A stretch of DNA of 64,000 nt. Origin: Mycolicibacterium sp. BiH015 (GTDB lineage Bacteria > Actinomycetota > Actinomycetes > Mycobacteriales > Mycobacteriaceae). The position numbers were made by a program, and so were the translations under genes. How positions within the stretch are numbered: the stretch's first letter is position 1; every line of letters starts with the position of its first letter. Below the pieces are notes generated by a model. The model was not told the origin of the DNA. It did no database searches and saw only the letters and a list, made by a program, of their open reading frames with translations. Positions 27,673 through 36,004 of the stretch are shown in pieces. The DNA lies in assembly GCF_027706845.1 (NCBI RefSeq), contig NZ_JAQGCZ010000005.1, forward strand, positions 124,001 to 188,000, in the 5' to 3' direction.

Positions 27673-28224
27673 GTGGCCCTTTCCGCAACGGTGTTCAAAG
27701 TGGAACTCAGTGTCTCCGATGTCGATCACGGCTACTACGCCGATCACTCGCTGACAGTGGCCCGGCATCCCAGCGAGACCGATGAGCGGATGGTGATGCG
27801 GCTGTTGGCGTTTGGGCTGCGCGCACACCGGCTCGCCGACGTCGATGGTGAGTTGGCGTTCGGCGCCGGCCTGTCCACCCCGGGCGTACCAGACGTGCGG
27901 CTGGCCGACTATACGGGCCGGATCCTGGAGTGGATCAACGTGGGCCAACCCGACGAACGCGTCTTGGGCAAGGCGGCCGGCCAGGCCGAACAGGTGCGGC
28001 TGTTCCCATTCGCCGCCGGGGTGGCCACCTGGTGGCGCACCATCGGCCCCAAGGTGGCGGGCCTGGAGAACCTGCACGTGGTGCGCATACCGTACGAGCC
28101 GGTGCGGCGGCTCGCTGAAACAGTCGATCGACGGGTCGCGGTACAGGTCATGGTGATCGAAGGTCAGGTCACGATGACCGTGGGCGAAGTCGACGTCACC
28201 TTCACACCCGAGCCACTGGCGTGA
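27673..28224 (+). CDS. yaeQ: YaeQ-family protein
   Basis: This 183-residue protein matches YaeQ along its length: MALSATVFKVELSVSDVDHG, then SLTVARHPSETDERMVMRLLAF, WINVGQPDERVLGKAA and VMVIEGQVTMTVG. YaeQ has a PD-(D/E)XK-like fold; the conserved E and D residues are visible, but no nuclease activity can be claimed. In enterobacteria it was linked to suppression of an RfaH defect, without a settled mechanism. GTG at 27673 is the only start that fits the family N terminus; an ATG 5 bases earlier is out of frame. The region 27501-27672 upstream contains no other gene. Confidence 0.9.
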   Translation: MALSATVFKVELSVSDVDHGYYADHSLTVARHPSETDERMVMRLLAFGLRAHRLADVDGELAFGAGLSTPGVPDVRLADYTGRILEWINVGQPDERVLGKAAGQAEQVRLFPFAAGVATWWRTIGPKVAGLENLHVVRIPYEPVRRLAETVDRRVAVQVMVIEGQVTMTVGEVDVTFTPEPLA

Positions 28225-28242
28225 ACGGTCCCCGACGTCTCG

Positions 28243-28265
28243 TTGGTTTCGGTGGACGAAACCAA
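28243..28265. promoter_or_regulatory. Probable IclR operator, site A
   Basis: The 8-bp arms TTGGTTTC and GAAACCAA are perfect complements around a 7-base spacer. The site is about 70 bases upstream of the YrdC-like gene and matches site B at 30614-30636 in both arms and spacing. Confidence 0.75.
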
Positions 28266-28335
28266 GCTTGTACGGTTCACGATGACCGCCGAGTGTAGAG
28301 CCGGACACAAGCAACGTCAGGCGAGCGGAGAAGCC

Positions 28336-29064
28336 ATGAGCAGATACGACATTCCCCGTGACGCGCAGCGCATCTACGACACGGTGGTCGCCGGCGGCGC
28401 CGTCATCGTGCCGAGCGATATCGGTTACGGAGCCATCGCCAGTTCCTCCGAGGCGCTGCTTCGGCTTTTTCGGGCCAAACGACGGGCCCCGCACAAACGC
28501 CACGCGATGGCGGGCAACTACGACCTTCACCGCGAGGTTCACAAGCTCGGCCGACGTGAGCAGGACATGGTCGACGCGGTGGTGCTCGATGCGGATCTTC
28601 CGTTGGCGGTTGTCGGGCCTTACGACGCCACTCACCCGGTTGTCGCGGCCGTCGAACCCGAGACGCTCGCAGCGAGCACTGTCGGCGACACTCTTGCAAT
28701 GCTGGTCAACGGTGGTGCGCTCCAGGATGCGGTGGTTCGCATCGCGCACGCGAACGAGACACCGCTGCTCGGTTCATCGGCGAACCTGACCGGTGCGGGG
28801 ACGAAGTTCCGGGTTCAGGACATCGAACAACCCGTCCTCGACGCGGTCGATCTGGTGCTGGACTACGGCTTGCGGAAGTACCACCTCTATCGCCGATCGT
28901 CGACGATGATCGACTTCTCCACGATGAAGGTCGTACGCATCGGTGCGTGCTACGAGTTGATCAGTGACATCTTCGCCAACCGGTTCGGCATCGACCTTCC
29001 TGCCGATCCCGGCTGGGATGCGCTGCCGTCGGGTCATCTGCGCGAGCACTTGCTGAGACGTTGA
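28336..29064 (+). CDS. Sua5/YciO/YrdC-domain protein
   Basis: This 242-residue protein has a YrdC (TsaC/Sua5) nucleotide-binding fold. The start MSRYDIPRD at 28336 has GGAGAAG upstream, and the open frame before it includes operator A. Family-like parts are VPSDIGYGAIASSSEALLRL followed by FRAKRRAPHKRH, and TPLLGSSANLTGAGTKF near residue 150. True TsaC makes the threonyl-carbamoyl-AMP for tRNA t6A, but here the PTDTVYGL-type motif is altered to PSDIGYGA. The gene lies in an accessory catabolic set. I infer a paralogue with another carbamoyl- or nucleotide-linked role rather than the housekeeping enzyme. Confidence 0.82.
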   Translation: MSRYDIPRDAQRIYDTVVAGGAVIVPSDIGYGAIASSSEALLRLFRAKRRAPHKRHAMAGNYDLHREVHKLGRREQDMVDAVVLDADLPLAVVGPYDATHPVVAAVEPETLAASTVGDTLAMLVNGGALQDAVVRIAHANETPLLGSSANLTGAGTKFRVQDIEQPVLDAVDLVLDYGLRKYHLYRRSSTMIDFSTMKVVRIGACYELISDIFANRFGIDLPADPGWDALPSGHLREHLLRR

Positions 29065-29077
29065 GCGCGCCTCACGC

Positions 29078-29671
29078 TCACTCCGTCCGGGCAATCCGGC
29101 GTCGCCGACGTGCTTCGCGCACGCTCAACGCGATCGCCGAGACCAGGAAGTAGACGGCTCCGAACGCTGCATAGGGTGCAATATCCTCAGCGCTGGGAGT
29201 GACAGGGCCGGCAGCTTTCCACAGGAACATGACCCCGACAGCAGCGGACTGCGCACCGCTGAGGGCCATCGGCCACTGTGCGCCAACGGTTTTCCATCTG
29301 CGGACGGCCGTCGCCAGCTGCAGGAGCCCCGACACGCTCGCCCACACACCGAAGATACCGAGCACCACGTTCATACTCGCGGCCAGCCCGAAGGCCACGG
29401 CCACGGTCGCCAGACAACTGACAGCCGTGTTGAGCGCCTGGGTCGGATTACAGCGCAATCCCCCGTTATGCCGGGCATCGACCACGTTCGCCAGGCCATC
29501 CCACGCCGGGTACATCAGCAGTAGCGCACCCGCCAGCAATGGGGAATCCGAGCCGATGACAACGACAGCGGCGACCCAGAGAAGGGAAAAGAGCGCTCGC
29601 ACAGCGTAATAGAGCCGTAGCCATTGATCCGCGTCGACGGACGGTCGGTCTTTCAGGGATTGCTCGGTCAT
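29078..29671 (-). CDS. DUF308-like integral membrane protein
   Basis: This 197-residue protein has about six hydrophobic helices and charged ends (a C-terminal Arg cluster REARRRRRIAR). Short pairs of helices joined by AxxRRWK-type loops recall HdeD/DUF308 membrane proteins, which have no firm function in actinobacteria. It is transcribed in the same direction as the IclR gene and follows it with a 93-base gap containing a weak copy of the IclR-type dyad. It ends 13 bases from the convergent YrdC-like gene. Confidence 0.75.
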   Translation of the reverse strand: MTEQSLKDRPSVDADQWLRLYYAVRALFSLLWVAAVVVIGSDSPLLAGALLLMYPAWDGLANVVDARHNGGLRCNPTQALNTAVSCLATVAVAFGLAASMNVVLGIFGVWASVSGLLQLATAVRRWKTVGAQWPMALSGAQSAAVGVMFLWKAAGPVTPSAEDIAPYAAFGAVYFLVSAIALSVREARRRRRIARTE

Positions 29672-29738
29672 GTTGTGTCCTTTGGCCGTTCACGTTGAGT
29701 GGCTTCACTCTGAATCGGCAGGCGCGGTGGCGGCCATT

Positions 29739-29761
29739 TAAGTTTCAGGTGGTGCAACCGT
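29739..29761. promoter_or_regulatory. Degenerate copy of the IclR-type dyad
   Basis: TAAGTTTC, then 7 bases, then GCAACCGT: 6 of 8 and 5 of 8 matches to the arms of sites A and B, with the same spacer length. It lies upstream of the DUF308-like gene. Weak alone; reported because of the spacing and position. Confidence 0.3.
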
Positions 29762-29764
29762 GCA

Positions 29765-30607
29765 TCATGCGCGGGCGGCCGCGACCAAGTCCTGGATGGT
29801 GACATCGAGAGCTTGCCGCCGCGCCGAGGAGTTCGGACCGAGCAGGGCCGAGAAGTGTGGTGCGAGTCCGTCGCACGCGCTGATCAGCGGCCGCACAAAC
29901 GTACGCAGCGCGCCCGCCGGCAGTTGCTCGTCCGGCCCGGCAATCGCTATCGACCCGAGCGGGTAACCGGTGTCCGGGTCAAGAAGCGCTGCGCCGATTC
30001 CGTTGAAGGACGGACGATTTTCGCTGAAGGAAAGGGCATAGCCGTCGGCTCGGATGGCGCCTAGTTCACGCTCAAGGTTTGCGCGACGCCTGCCGATCGC
30101 ATAATCCGCCAACACCGCGCTTGCCTCTTCGGTGGGCAGATGAGCCAAGATCACGCGCCCGCTGCAACCGGAGGTCAGGGGTGACCGCTCACCGATGTGG
30201 ATCCGCCGCGCCTGCAGGTTGGTACCTTGTTCGGCGCCGAGGACCAGGACCCGGTGCTCGCCGCTGCGCAAATGCAGGGTCGCGGTCGCCTGAGCCATGG
30301 CCGCCAGTCTGGACAGCACCGGGCGCGCACGTTCGAGCAACGCGGGGCGCGGCCCCACCAATGAGGCCAGTGCTATGGAGCGGCTTCCTACGCGATAGCC
30401 ACGGCGTCCGACATGGTCGACATACCCCTCGTCCTGCAGCGTGCGCAGCACCCGGTACGCGCCGGCCTTGGACAACCCGACAGCCGATGCGATTGCCAGC
30501 AGGCTCGCGGGCTGTTCCATGGCGGCAAGCGTCTCCAGCACCAGCAGCGGTCTTCGAAGAAGATCCGGCTGGGGAGATTTCGGCGACTTTCGGGTTCCTG
30601 ACATCAC
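29765..30607 (-). CDS. IclR-family transcriptional regulator
   Basis: This 280-residue IclR protein has the N-terminal winged helix at residues about 18-85 (LLAIASAVGLSKAGAYRVLR, then LQDEGYVDH and GYRVGSRSIALA). The C-terminal effector domain (about residues 95-270) includes TSGCSGRVILAHLP and a typical ligand loop ENRPSFNGIGAALLD. It is divergent from the alpha/beta hydrolase gene, and site B lies right in front of its start. It probably represses itself, the hydrolase/AKR pair, and the YrdC-like gene via site A. The effector is unknown. Confidence 0.9.
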   Translation of the reverse strand: MMSGTRKSPKSPQPDLLRRPLLVLETLAAMEQPASLLAIASAVGLSKAGAYRVLRTLQDEGYVDHVGRRGYRVGSRSIALASLVGPRPALLERARPVLSRLAAMAQATATLHLRSGEHRVLVLGAEQGTNLQARRIHIGERSPLTSGCSGRVILAHLPTEEASAVLADYAIGRRRANLERELGAIRADGYALSFSENRPSFNGIGAALLDPDTGYPLGSIAIAGPDEQLPAGALRTFVRPLISACDGLAPHFSALLGPNSSARRQALDVTIQDLVAAARA

Positions 30608-30613
30608 AACCTG

Positions 30614-30636
30614 TTGGTTTCAGCTGGCGAAACCAA
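30614..30636. promoter_or_regulatory. Probable IclR operator, site B
   Basis: TTGGTTTC, 7 bases, then GAAACCAA: the same perfect 8-bp arms and spacer as site A. It starts 7 bases upstream of the IclR start codon and about 70 bases upstream of the hydrolase gene, so it could control both directions. Confidence 0.78.
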
Positions 30637-30707
30637 GTTTGGAGCACGTGGTGCGCGATGTCCACAGTTGTCTCAAACCAGCGACGCTGCAGAGAGATAC
30701 CGACACC

Positions 30708-31622
30708 ATGACCACAACACGCGATGCCGAGGTCCGGCACGGCCGGGAGTTGGTCGACCCGGCCGGGACGGTTCGCCTCGGTTACACGGTGGTCACGCCG
30801 GCTGAACCCCGAGGGACCGTCGTGCTCCTTCATGGCGCTCCCCAGACGCGATACGAGTGGCGCAAGGTCATGATGCCGCTCGCCGCCGCCGGTTACCGGG
30901 TGATCATGCCCGACTACCGCGGCGCCGGAGCTTCTGACAAACCACGTGACGGCTACGACAAATGGACGATGGCCGGTGATGTTCACTCGCTACTGCGGGA
31001 CACCTTGGGTGTGACGGAGCCGGTTTCGCTCGTCGGTCACGACCTCGGGTCGACGCTGGCGCTCGGTTACGCGCTGCGGTACCGCGAAGACGTCGTCAGC
31101 GCCACCTTCATGGAAGCTCCGTTGCCGGGTACCGCCTACTACGACTGGCGCGTGGCCCAGAAGTCGGCCTGGCAGTTCTCGTTTCATGCCAATCCCGACG
31201 TCGCGGTGTACCTCACGCATGGACGTGAGCGGTGGTACATCAATCGATTCTTCGACGAGTTGACCTACCAACCGGATGCCATCTCCAATGAGGACCTTGA
31301 CGTGTACGCCCGCGCGTTCGAAGCGCCGGGAGCGATGCGCGCCATGTGTGAGATCTACCGCGAGCTCGACCGCGACGCCGACGACAACCGTGCCTCGTTG
31401 CAGGAGCACGGCAAGCTCACCGTTCCGGTGTTGGCATCCGGGGGCGCTTCCGGGCCGCTGGCCAGGAACTTCCGGGCGATGTGTGAAGAGGTCGCCGAAT
31501 CGGTGACGGAGCACCTCGTCCCGGACTGTGGCCACTGGGTGGCCGAGGAGCAGCCTGCGTACTTCACCAAGATGTTCTGCGACTTCGACGCGGACGCGCG
31601 AAACACATTGATTTACAACTGA
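30708..31622 (+). CDS. Alpha/beta hydrolase (epoxide hydrolase / haloalkane dehalogenase type)
   Basis: This 304-residue hydrolase starts at ATG 30708; the longer open frame upstream is a shadow of the IclR gene. The oxyanion motif is LLHGAPQTRYEWR, and the nucleophile elbow is VGHDLGST, with Asp instead of Ser. An Asp nucleophile is the mark of epoxide hydrolases and dehalogenases. The HGxPQ-type loop (HGAPQ) favours epoxide hydrolase, and the catalytic His is in PDCGHWVAEEQP. It is followed by an aldo/keto reductase and is probably under IclR control. Confidence 0.88.
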   Translation: MTTTRDAEVRHGRELVDPAGTVRLGYTVVTPAEPRGTVVLLHGAPQTRYEWRKVMMPLAAAGYRVIMPDYRGAGASDKPRDGYDKWTMAGDVHSLLRDTLGVTEPVSLVGHDLGSTLALGYALRYREDVVSATFMEAPLPGTAYYDWRVAQKSAWQFSFHANPDVAVYLTHGRERWYINRFFDELTYQPDAISNEDLDVYARAFEAPGAMRAMCEIYRELDRDADDNRASLQEHGKLTVPVLASGGASGPLARNFRAMCEEVAESVTEHLVPDCGHWVAEEQPAYFTKMFCDFDADARNTLIYN

Positions 31623-31638
31623 ACTGGAGGTATTTGTG

Positions 31639-32529
31639 ATGGTGAATCTGCACCCGCAGGCAATCGGTATTGCCGGCAAGAAGGTGTCCAGGCTGGGTTT
31701 CGGATCGATGAGATTCACAGGCCGCGGGATCTGGGGTGAGCCCGAGGACCGCGACGAATGCATCGCCGTGGCCCGTCGGGCCGTCGACCTCGGCGTGCAG
31801 TTCATCGACACCGCCGACTCCTACGGGCCCCACGTCGCCGAGGAGATCCTGCGGGAGGCGCTACATCCGTACCCCGACGACGTCGTGATCGCGACGAAGG
31901 CCGGCCTGACGCGAAATGGACCGGATGTCATCGACACTGACGCAGGACCGAAACGCCTCGGCCCGGCCGCGTGGCCTCCGGTCGGACGACCCGAATACCT
32001 GCGGCAGCAGGTGTTGATGAGCATGCGCCGTTTGGGCGTCGACCAGATCGATCTGTTGCAGCTGCACCGGGTGGATCCGAAAGTGCCGTTGGCGGATCAG
32101 ATCGGTGAGCTCAAGTCACTCCAGGACGAGGGCAAGATCCGCGACATCGGCATGTCGCAGTGCACCGTGGAACAGCTCGACGAGGCGCGGCAGATCGCCG
32201 ACATCGTCAGTGTGCAAAGCCGATTCAACGTCATGGACCGCAGCGCGCAGGACATGCTGAAGGTGTGTGAGCGCGATGGGCTCACGTTCATTCCATGGGC
32301 GCCGGTCGCACAGGGCGGGCTCGACTCGGCCCACCAGGCGCTCGCCGACATCGCCCGGGCACATCAATGCACCGTGGGCCAGGTGGCAATTGCCTGGCTC
32401 CTGCACGTCTCACCGGTCATGCTTCCAATCCCCGGGACATCGCGTCGTGCGCATCTGGAAGAGAACATGGCCGCCGGCGATCTAGAGTTGACTCAGGACG
32501 AGCTCCACACGCTCGGCGGGCTGACGTGA
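31639..32529 (+). CDS. Aldo/keto reductase
   Basis: This 296-residue NADPH-dependent reductase has the (alpha/beta)8 AKR signatures: SRLGFGSMRFTG, QFIDTADSYGPHVAEEIL (catalytic Asp and Tyr), VVIATKAGLTR (catalytic Lys), DQIDLLQLHRVDPKVPL (catalytic His) and LPIPGTSRRAHLEENM (cofactor). ATG at 31639 lies 8 bases after GGAGG; a GTG at 31636 is also possible. It starts 16 bases after the hydrolase stop, so both genes form an operon. Reduction of an aldehyde or ketone made by the hydrolase is a guess. Confidence 0.92.
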   Translation: MVNLHPQAIGIAGKKVSRLGFGSMRFTGRGIWGEPEDRDECIAVARRAVDLGVQFIDTADSYGPHVAEEILREALHPYPDDVVIATKAGLTRNGPDVIDTDAGPKRLGPAAWPPVGRPEYLRQQVLMSMRRLGVDQIDLLQLHRVDPKVPLADQIGELKSLQDEGKIRDIGMSQCTVEQLDEARQIADIVSVQSRFNVMDRSAQDMLKVCERDGLTFIPWAPVAQGGLDSAHQALADIARAHQCTVGQVAIAWLLHVSPVMLPIPGTSRRAHLEENMAAGDLELTQDELHTLGGLT

Positions 32530-32679
32530 GTCATAGCCACTTGGCTTAGCCTCAGTCGACGCCACCGAGGCGCTGACCACAATCGCCGACAAGCCTGCCC
32601 CACGACCATCACCCAGTGTGGTTGCCTCAAGATCCATGGCACGAACAGCGCTGCTGACGACATCGAGCCCGCGGCGACG

Positions 32680-33057
32680 TCAACGCCTTCGACCCTGTCG
32701 GCGCTTCAGCTCGTCGAGGTACTTCGCAACTGCATCACGATTCCGAGACAGGACTTCGATTCGTCCATTGAGCCTGTCGAACTCTTGATTCAGTGCCTGT
32801 ACCGTTTCAGCGGTTACGCCATCGAAGACAATCGGATCGAACGGCGAATCGAGGCAAGGCAGCACGGCTCGGATCACCCGTGTCGACAGTCCCGCGTCGA
32901 GCAACTCCCGGATCTGTTGGACGCGCCCAAGGGCCGTCTCGTCATAGTCCCGATAGTTGTTCGAAGCGCGAGAAGACGTGATCAGCCCCTGCGCCTCATA
33001 AAAGCGCACCTGCCGCGCCGAGCACCCGGCGCGCTTGGCGAGCTCCCCGATGCGCAT
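32680..33057 (-). CDS. MerR-family transcriptional regulator (short form)
   Basis: This 125-residue MerR protein has the winged helix MRIGELAKRAGCSARQVRFYE at the extreme N terminus and a C-terminal dimer helix (LNQEFDRLNGRIEVLSRNRD). It has no separate ligand domain. CPCLDSP-type metal cysteines are mostly lacking (one Cys, in VLPCLDSPF), so it does not look like a classical metal sensor. It is divergent from a serine hydrolase with a perfect 22-bp palindrome between them. No Shine-Dalgarno precedes the ATG, so the transcript may be leaderless. The stretch 32530-32679 downstream holds no gene. Confidence 0.88.
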   Translation of the reverse strand: MRIGELAKRAGCSARQVRFYEAQGLITSSRASNNYRDYDETALGRVQQIRELLDAGLSTRVIRAVLPCLDSPFDPIVFDGVTAETVQALNQEFDRLNGRIEVLSRNRDAVAKYLDELKRRQGRRR

Positions 33058-33073
33058 CCCGAAACCTTACCGC

Positions 33074-33098
33074 TTGACCTTGACACGAGTGTCAAGGT
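33074..33098. promoter_or_regulatory. MerR operator with perfect 10-bp arms
   Basis: ACCTTGACAC and its exact complement flank GA at 33077-33098. A plus-strand TTGACC at 33074-33079 lies 39 bases before the hydrolase ATG. On the minus strand a TTGACA-like -35 can be paired, with a 20-base spacer, with TAAGGT near 33069-33064, just ahead of the MerR start codon. The layout suits a MerR protein acting on both genes. Confidence 0.7.
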
Positions 33099-33112
33099 TG
33101 CACGCTGACGGC

Positions 33113-34261
33113 ATGACTCAACTGAATGGACACGCCGGCCCAGCCTTCGAACCTGTGGTCGATCTCGTCGCTGAGAAGCTTCGTGACGGCACCGAGACGG
33201 GCGTGTCTTTGGCCGTTGACATCGATGGTGAGCTCGTCGTCGATCTCTGGGGAGGGTTTCGCGACGTGACACGCTCCCAGCCCTGGCACCGGAACTCAGT
33301 GACCAACGTCTGGTCCATCACCAAATGCGTGACAAGCCTGGCCGCGCTACTGCTCGTAGATTCCGAGGAGCTGGACATCTACAGTCCGGTTTCTCGCTAC
33401 TGGCCCGCCTTCGGATCACATGGCAAGCAAGCGATCGAAGTTCGTCACCTGCTGTCACACACCTCCGGTGTCTCCGGGCTCGCCCAGCCGGCGACACTGG
33501 AACACCTTTATGACGTCCGTGCGGCCGCGGCCCGCATGGCCGCCCAGCCGCCATGGTGGCCGCCGGGCACCGCGTCGGGCTATCACATTCTGAACTACGG
33601 TCACCTGGTCGGTGAGCTGATGCACCGCATCACCGGCATGTCGCTGCGCGAATTCGTATGGCAGAACATCAGTGTTCCGCTTGACGCCGATTTTCGCATC
33701 GGGATGGACGCCGCCGACATCGACAGGGTCGCCGATGTCATCACACCGGCACAGAACGTCGACCTCACCACTCTCGATCGAGACAGCCCGGCATACAAGA
33801 CGTTTACCGGCCCATCGTTCGACGCAACTGTGGCCAACACCCCGGCATGGCGGGCAGCCGACCTAGGCGCAGCGAATGGGCACGGGAACGCCCTGTCGGT
33901 CCTTCGAGTGTTAGCGCCGATTTCCCGCGCCGGCCACCACGATCATGGGCGGCTGCTCAGCCCACACACCATCGACCTCATCTTCAACGAGCAGTCCCGC
34001 GGCCGCGACCTGGTCAACGGATTGCACCTACGGTGGGGAGTCGGCTTCGCACTGCCCGACCCTCACACTCTTGCGTGGATTCCTCACGGCCGCATCGCTT
34101 TCTGGGGCGGATGGGGCGGTTCGATGGCAATCATGGACCTCGATCGCCACATGACAATCAGCTACGTGATGAACAACATGGGAACCGACATCCTCGGTTC
34201 ACTGCGAGCAGCGGCCTACATCAAGGCCATTTACCGCGCCGTCGACGACCGGGAACAATGA
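33113..34261 (+). CDS. Serine beta-lactamase-like esterase (class C / EstB fold)
   Basis: This 382-residue serine hydrolase starts at ATG 33113. It has the SxxK nucleophile motif SITK (in NVWSITKCVTSLAALLL, about residue 65), a YxN-like motif (GYHILNYGHLVGEL) and HxG-like HGRIAFWGGWGG near the C terminus, as in class C beta-lactamase-like esterases. No signal peptide is visible, so it is probably a cytoplasmic esterase and not a resistance enzyme. It is divergent from MerR. The region 34262-34443 after it holds no convincing gene. Confidence 0.88.
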   Translation: MTQLNGHAGPAFEPVVDLVAEKLRDGTETGVSLAVDIDGELVVDLWGGFRDVTRSQPWHRNSVTNVWSITKCVTSLAALLLVDSEELDIYSPVSRYWPAFGSHGKQAIEVRHLLSHTSGVSGLAQPATLEHLYDVRAAAARMAAQPPWWPPGTASGYHILNYGHLVGELMHRITGMSLREFVWQNISVPLDADFRIGMDAADIDRVADVITPAQNVDLTTLDRDSPAYKTFTGPSFDATVANTPAWRAADLGAANGHGNALSVLRVLAPISRAGHHDHGRLLSPHTIDLIFNEQSRGRDLVNGLHLRWGVGFALPDPHTLAWIPHGRIAFWGGWGGSMAIMDLDRHMTISYVMNNMGTDILGSLRAAAYIKAIYRAVDDREQ

Positions 34262-34443
34262 GCCCAATTGTGACGCAAGCTCGGCCCGCCACGTCCGGAC
34301 CACGTGAAGAACTGGCAGACACCGAGCTCAGTGCAACCGCGTCATCGCTGTCGAGGAGCGCGCTGGACCGCCCACCTTCGATCGACCGCCGCCTACCGTC
34401 ACACTGACGGTGCGCGCGGCGACGACCTTGGCCTGCACCTGCG

Positions 34444-35385
34444 TTACGTCGGTAGACGCAAAGACAGCTCCCACAGCCGTTCGGCGTTCTCGGGGTCAAG
34501 GGCATACGGCGCGACGCCCGCGAGCCCGAATTCGTCGCGATGATCGACTACGACAGCTTCATGACAGTCCTCGAAGTAACGACCGCTGACGCCCGCAACG
34601 TAGGGGGAGGCGGCCAGCAGGACCGAAGTAGCCGCCCCTTGCTCGGGAGTCTTCACTCGGCTTCCGGCCCTGCGGAAGCGCTCGTCAGCGCCGTCCTGAA
34701 AGTCCTTACCCAAATGGCGCTGCAGCAAGGTCATGATGCCGCCGGGCATGAGTGCGTTGGCGGTGATGCCGTCGTCGGCCCAGCGTCGTGTAATACCAAC
34801 CGCCAGAAGGACATTGGCGGTCTTGGACTGGCCGTAGGCACTGAAAGGGTCGTACTCCCGGAATCGGAAGTCGATGTCGTCGAAGACGACTGGTGACCGC
34901 AGGTGGCCGCTGGAGCTGACCGAGACCACCCGCGAGCCGTCGGCGGCGGCGAGCGCTGCGTGCAGGCCGGTCGCGAGGGCGAAATGGCCCAGATGATTGG
35001 TGGCGAACTGCATTTCGTGGCCACCAGCGGACAGTTGGAGGTCTTGGATCGCCATGACGCCGGCGTTGTTGACGAGAATATGAAGTGGTCCGTCCCAGGC
35101 GCGGACGAACGCCGTGACGCTGGCCGGGTCGGATAAGTCCAGCGGTGCGACGGTGGTCGATCCGCCGATGTCGGCGGCGACCTTCTCGCCGGCGGTGGTG
35201 TTGCGCACGGCCAGGGTCACGGCCGTGCCGGCAGAGGCGAGGGCCCGCGCGGTCTCGATTCCGATCCCCGAGGCGGCGCCGGTGACGATCGCACGCTTGC
35301 CGCTGAGGTCGACGTCGGCGATCACCTGCGCCGCGGTGGACGTGGCGTCGAACGGTGTGGAGATGAGGTCGTTTGTAGAGGTCAT
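34444..35385 (-). CDS. SDR-family oxidoreductase (retinol-dehydrogenase-like)
   Basis: This 313-residue classical SDR has the cofactor motif TGAASGIG (residues about 36-43), the stabilising NNAGVM, the catalytic Ser region (VVSVSSSGHL) and the YxxxK motif YGQSKTAN. The longer C terminus and SGRYFEDCHEA fit the retinol-dehydrogenase/light-dependent protochlorophyllide-reductase-like subgroup common in actinobacteria. It lies 44 bases downstream of the MarR gene on the same strand and probably shares its transcript. Confidence 0.9.
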   Translation of the reverse strand: MTSTNDLISTPFDATSTAAQVIADVDLSGKRAIVTGAASGIGIETARALASAGTAVTLAVRNTTAGEKVAADIGGSTTVAPLDLSDPASVTAFVRAWDGPLHILVNNAGVMAIQDLQLSAGGHEMQFATNHLGHFALATGLHAALAAADGSRVVSVSSSGHLRSPVVFDDIDFRFREYDPFSAYGQSKTANVLLAVGITRRWADDGITANALMPGGIMTLLQRHLGKDFQDGADERFRRAGSRVKTPEQGAATSVLLAASPYVAGVSGRYFEDCHEAVVVDHRDEFGLAGVAPYALDPENAERLWELSLRLPT

Positions 35386-35429
35386 GGATTCTCCGAACGC
35401 TGGTCTCGCCAGATCTGTTCCAGTGCTGT

Positions 35430-35921
35430 CTATTTCGTGACGAGAACGTCCGCCTTGGCAGCGGTTGCGTCGCTACCGGCGGCGTTGGCCATGGCCTTGT
35501 TCAGCAACTTGTGCAAGGTGGCGAGTTCCTTGCTGCTCAGACCCAGGATGCGCTGCTCCAGCTGCGAGGTCACCTGCTCGATCTCGGCGAGGCGGCGACG
35601 CCCCGCGGTGGTGATCAAGACGTTGTGCCTGCGCCGGTCCTCCGGCGAACGCCTGCGTTCGACGAGCCCCTCTGACTCCAGATCGTTGAGCAAGGCCACC
35701 ACACCGGTGGCATCGATCCCTAACGCGGCGGGCAACTCCGACTGCGCTCGCTCACCGAAATCGCGCAGCAGTGTCAACGCGATCGCGTGGCGCGTCTTCA
35801 TCCCGTACGTGCGGAGATCTCCGTCGGCCTCGGCCCGCATCCGTCGGACCAGGTAATCCATCATCGCGCCCACCATGTTCTCCGGAGCTTTCACGTCGTC
35901 CGGCTCGTTTGGCTCGTTCAT
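35430..35921 (-). CDS. MarR-family regulator
   Basis: This MarR repressor is about 163 residues long. The winged helix is at about residues 45-110 (SELPAALGIDATGVVALLND, LESEGLVERRRSPEDRR, then RHNVLITTAGRRRLAEIE). ATG at 35921 is likely; a GTG at 35930 is an alternative, and no clear ribosome site distinguishes them. It is divergent from an azoreductase gene with a dyad overlapping that gene's promoter, so it probably senses quinones, dyes or oxidants and represses the azoreductase and the SDR. Confidence 0.88.
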   Translation of the reverse strand: MNEPNEPDDVKAPENMVGAMMDYLVRRMRAEADGDLRTYGMKTRHAIALTLLRDFGERAQSELPAALGIDATGVVALLNDLESEGLVERRRSPEDRRRHNVLITTAGRRRLAEIEQVTSQLEQRILGLSSKELATLHKLLNKAMANAAGSDATAAKADVLVTK

Positions 35922-35965
35922 AAGAAGCACACTACGGGAAGTTCTTGACGATCTTCACTGTTCTG

Positions 35966-35988
35966 ATAGTTTGTCGTATGCAAACTAT
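35966..35988. promoter_or_regulatory. Dyad over the azoreductase promoter, probable MarR operator
   Basis: ATAGTTTG and its complement CAAACTAT flank 7 bases. The left arm overlaps a -10-like TAGTTT (35967-35972), which lies 16 bases after TTGACG (35945-35950). Repression of the azoreductase promoter by the divergent MarR protein is the simple reading. Confidence 0.6.
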
Positions 35989-36004
35989 TAGCGGAAGGGA
36001 ACTC

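Noticed and set aside
25275..28224. GH3 gene and YaeQ as part of the sugar regulon
   Set aside because: No copy of the LacI-type operator was found near the GH3 promoter, and several unrelated genes lie in between.
33113..34261. Antibiotic-resistance beta-lactamase
   Set aside because: No signal peptide, no KTG motif, and EstB-like features favour an esterase.
34258..34407. Small frame with an ATGA overlap after the serine hydrolase
   Set aside because: The 49-residue product has no recognisable feature and no conserved downstream context; an ATGA overlap alone is weak evidence.
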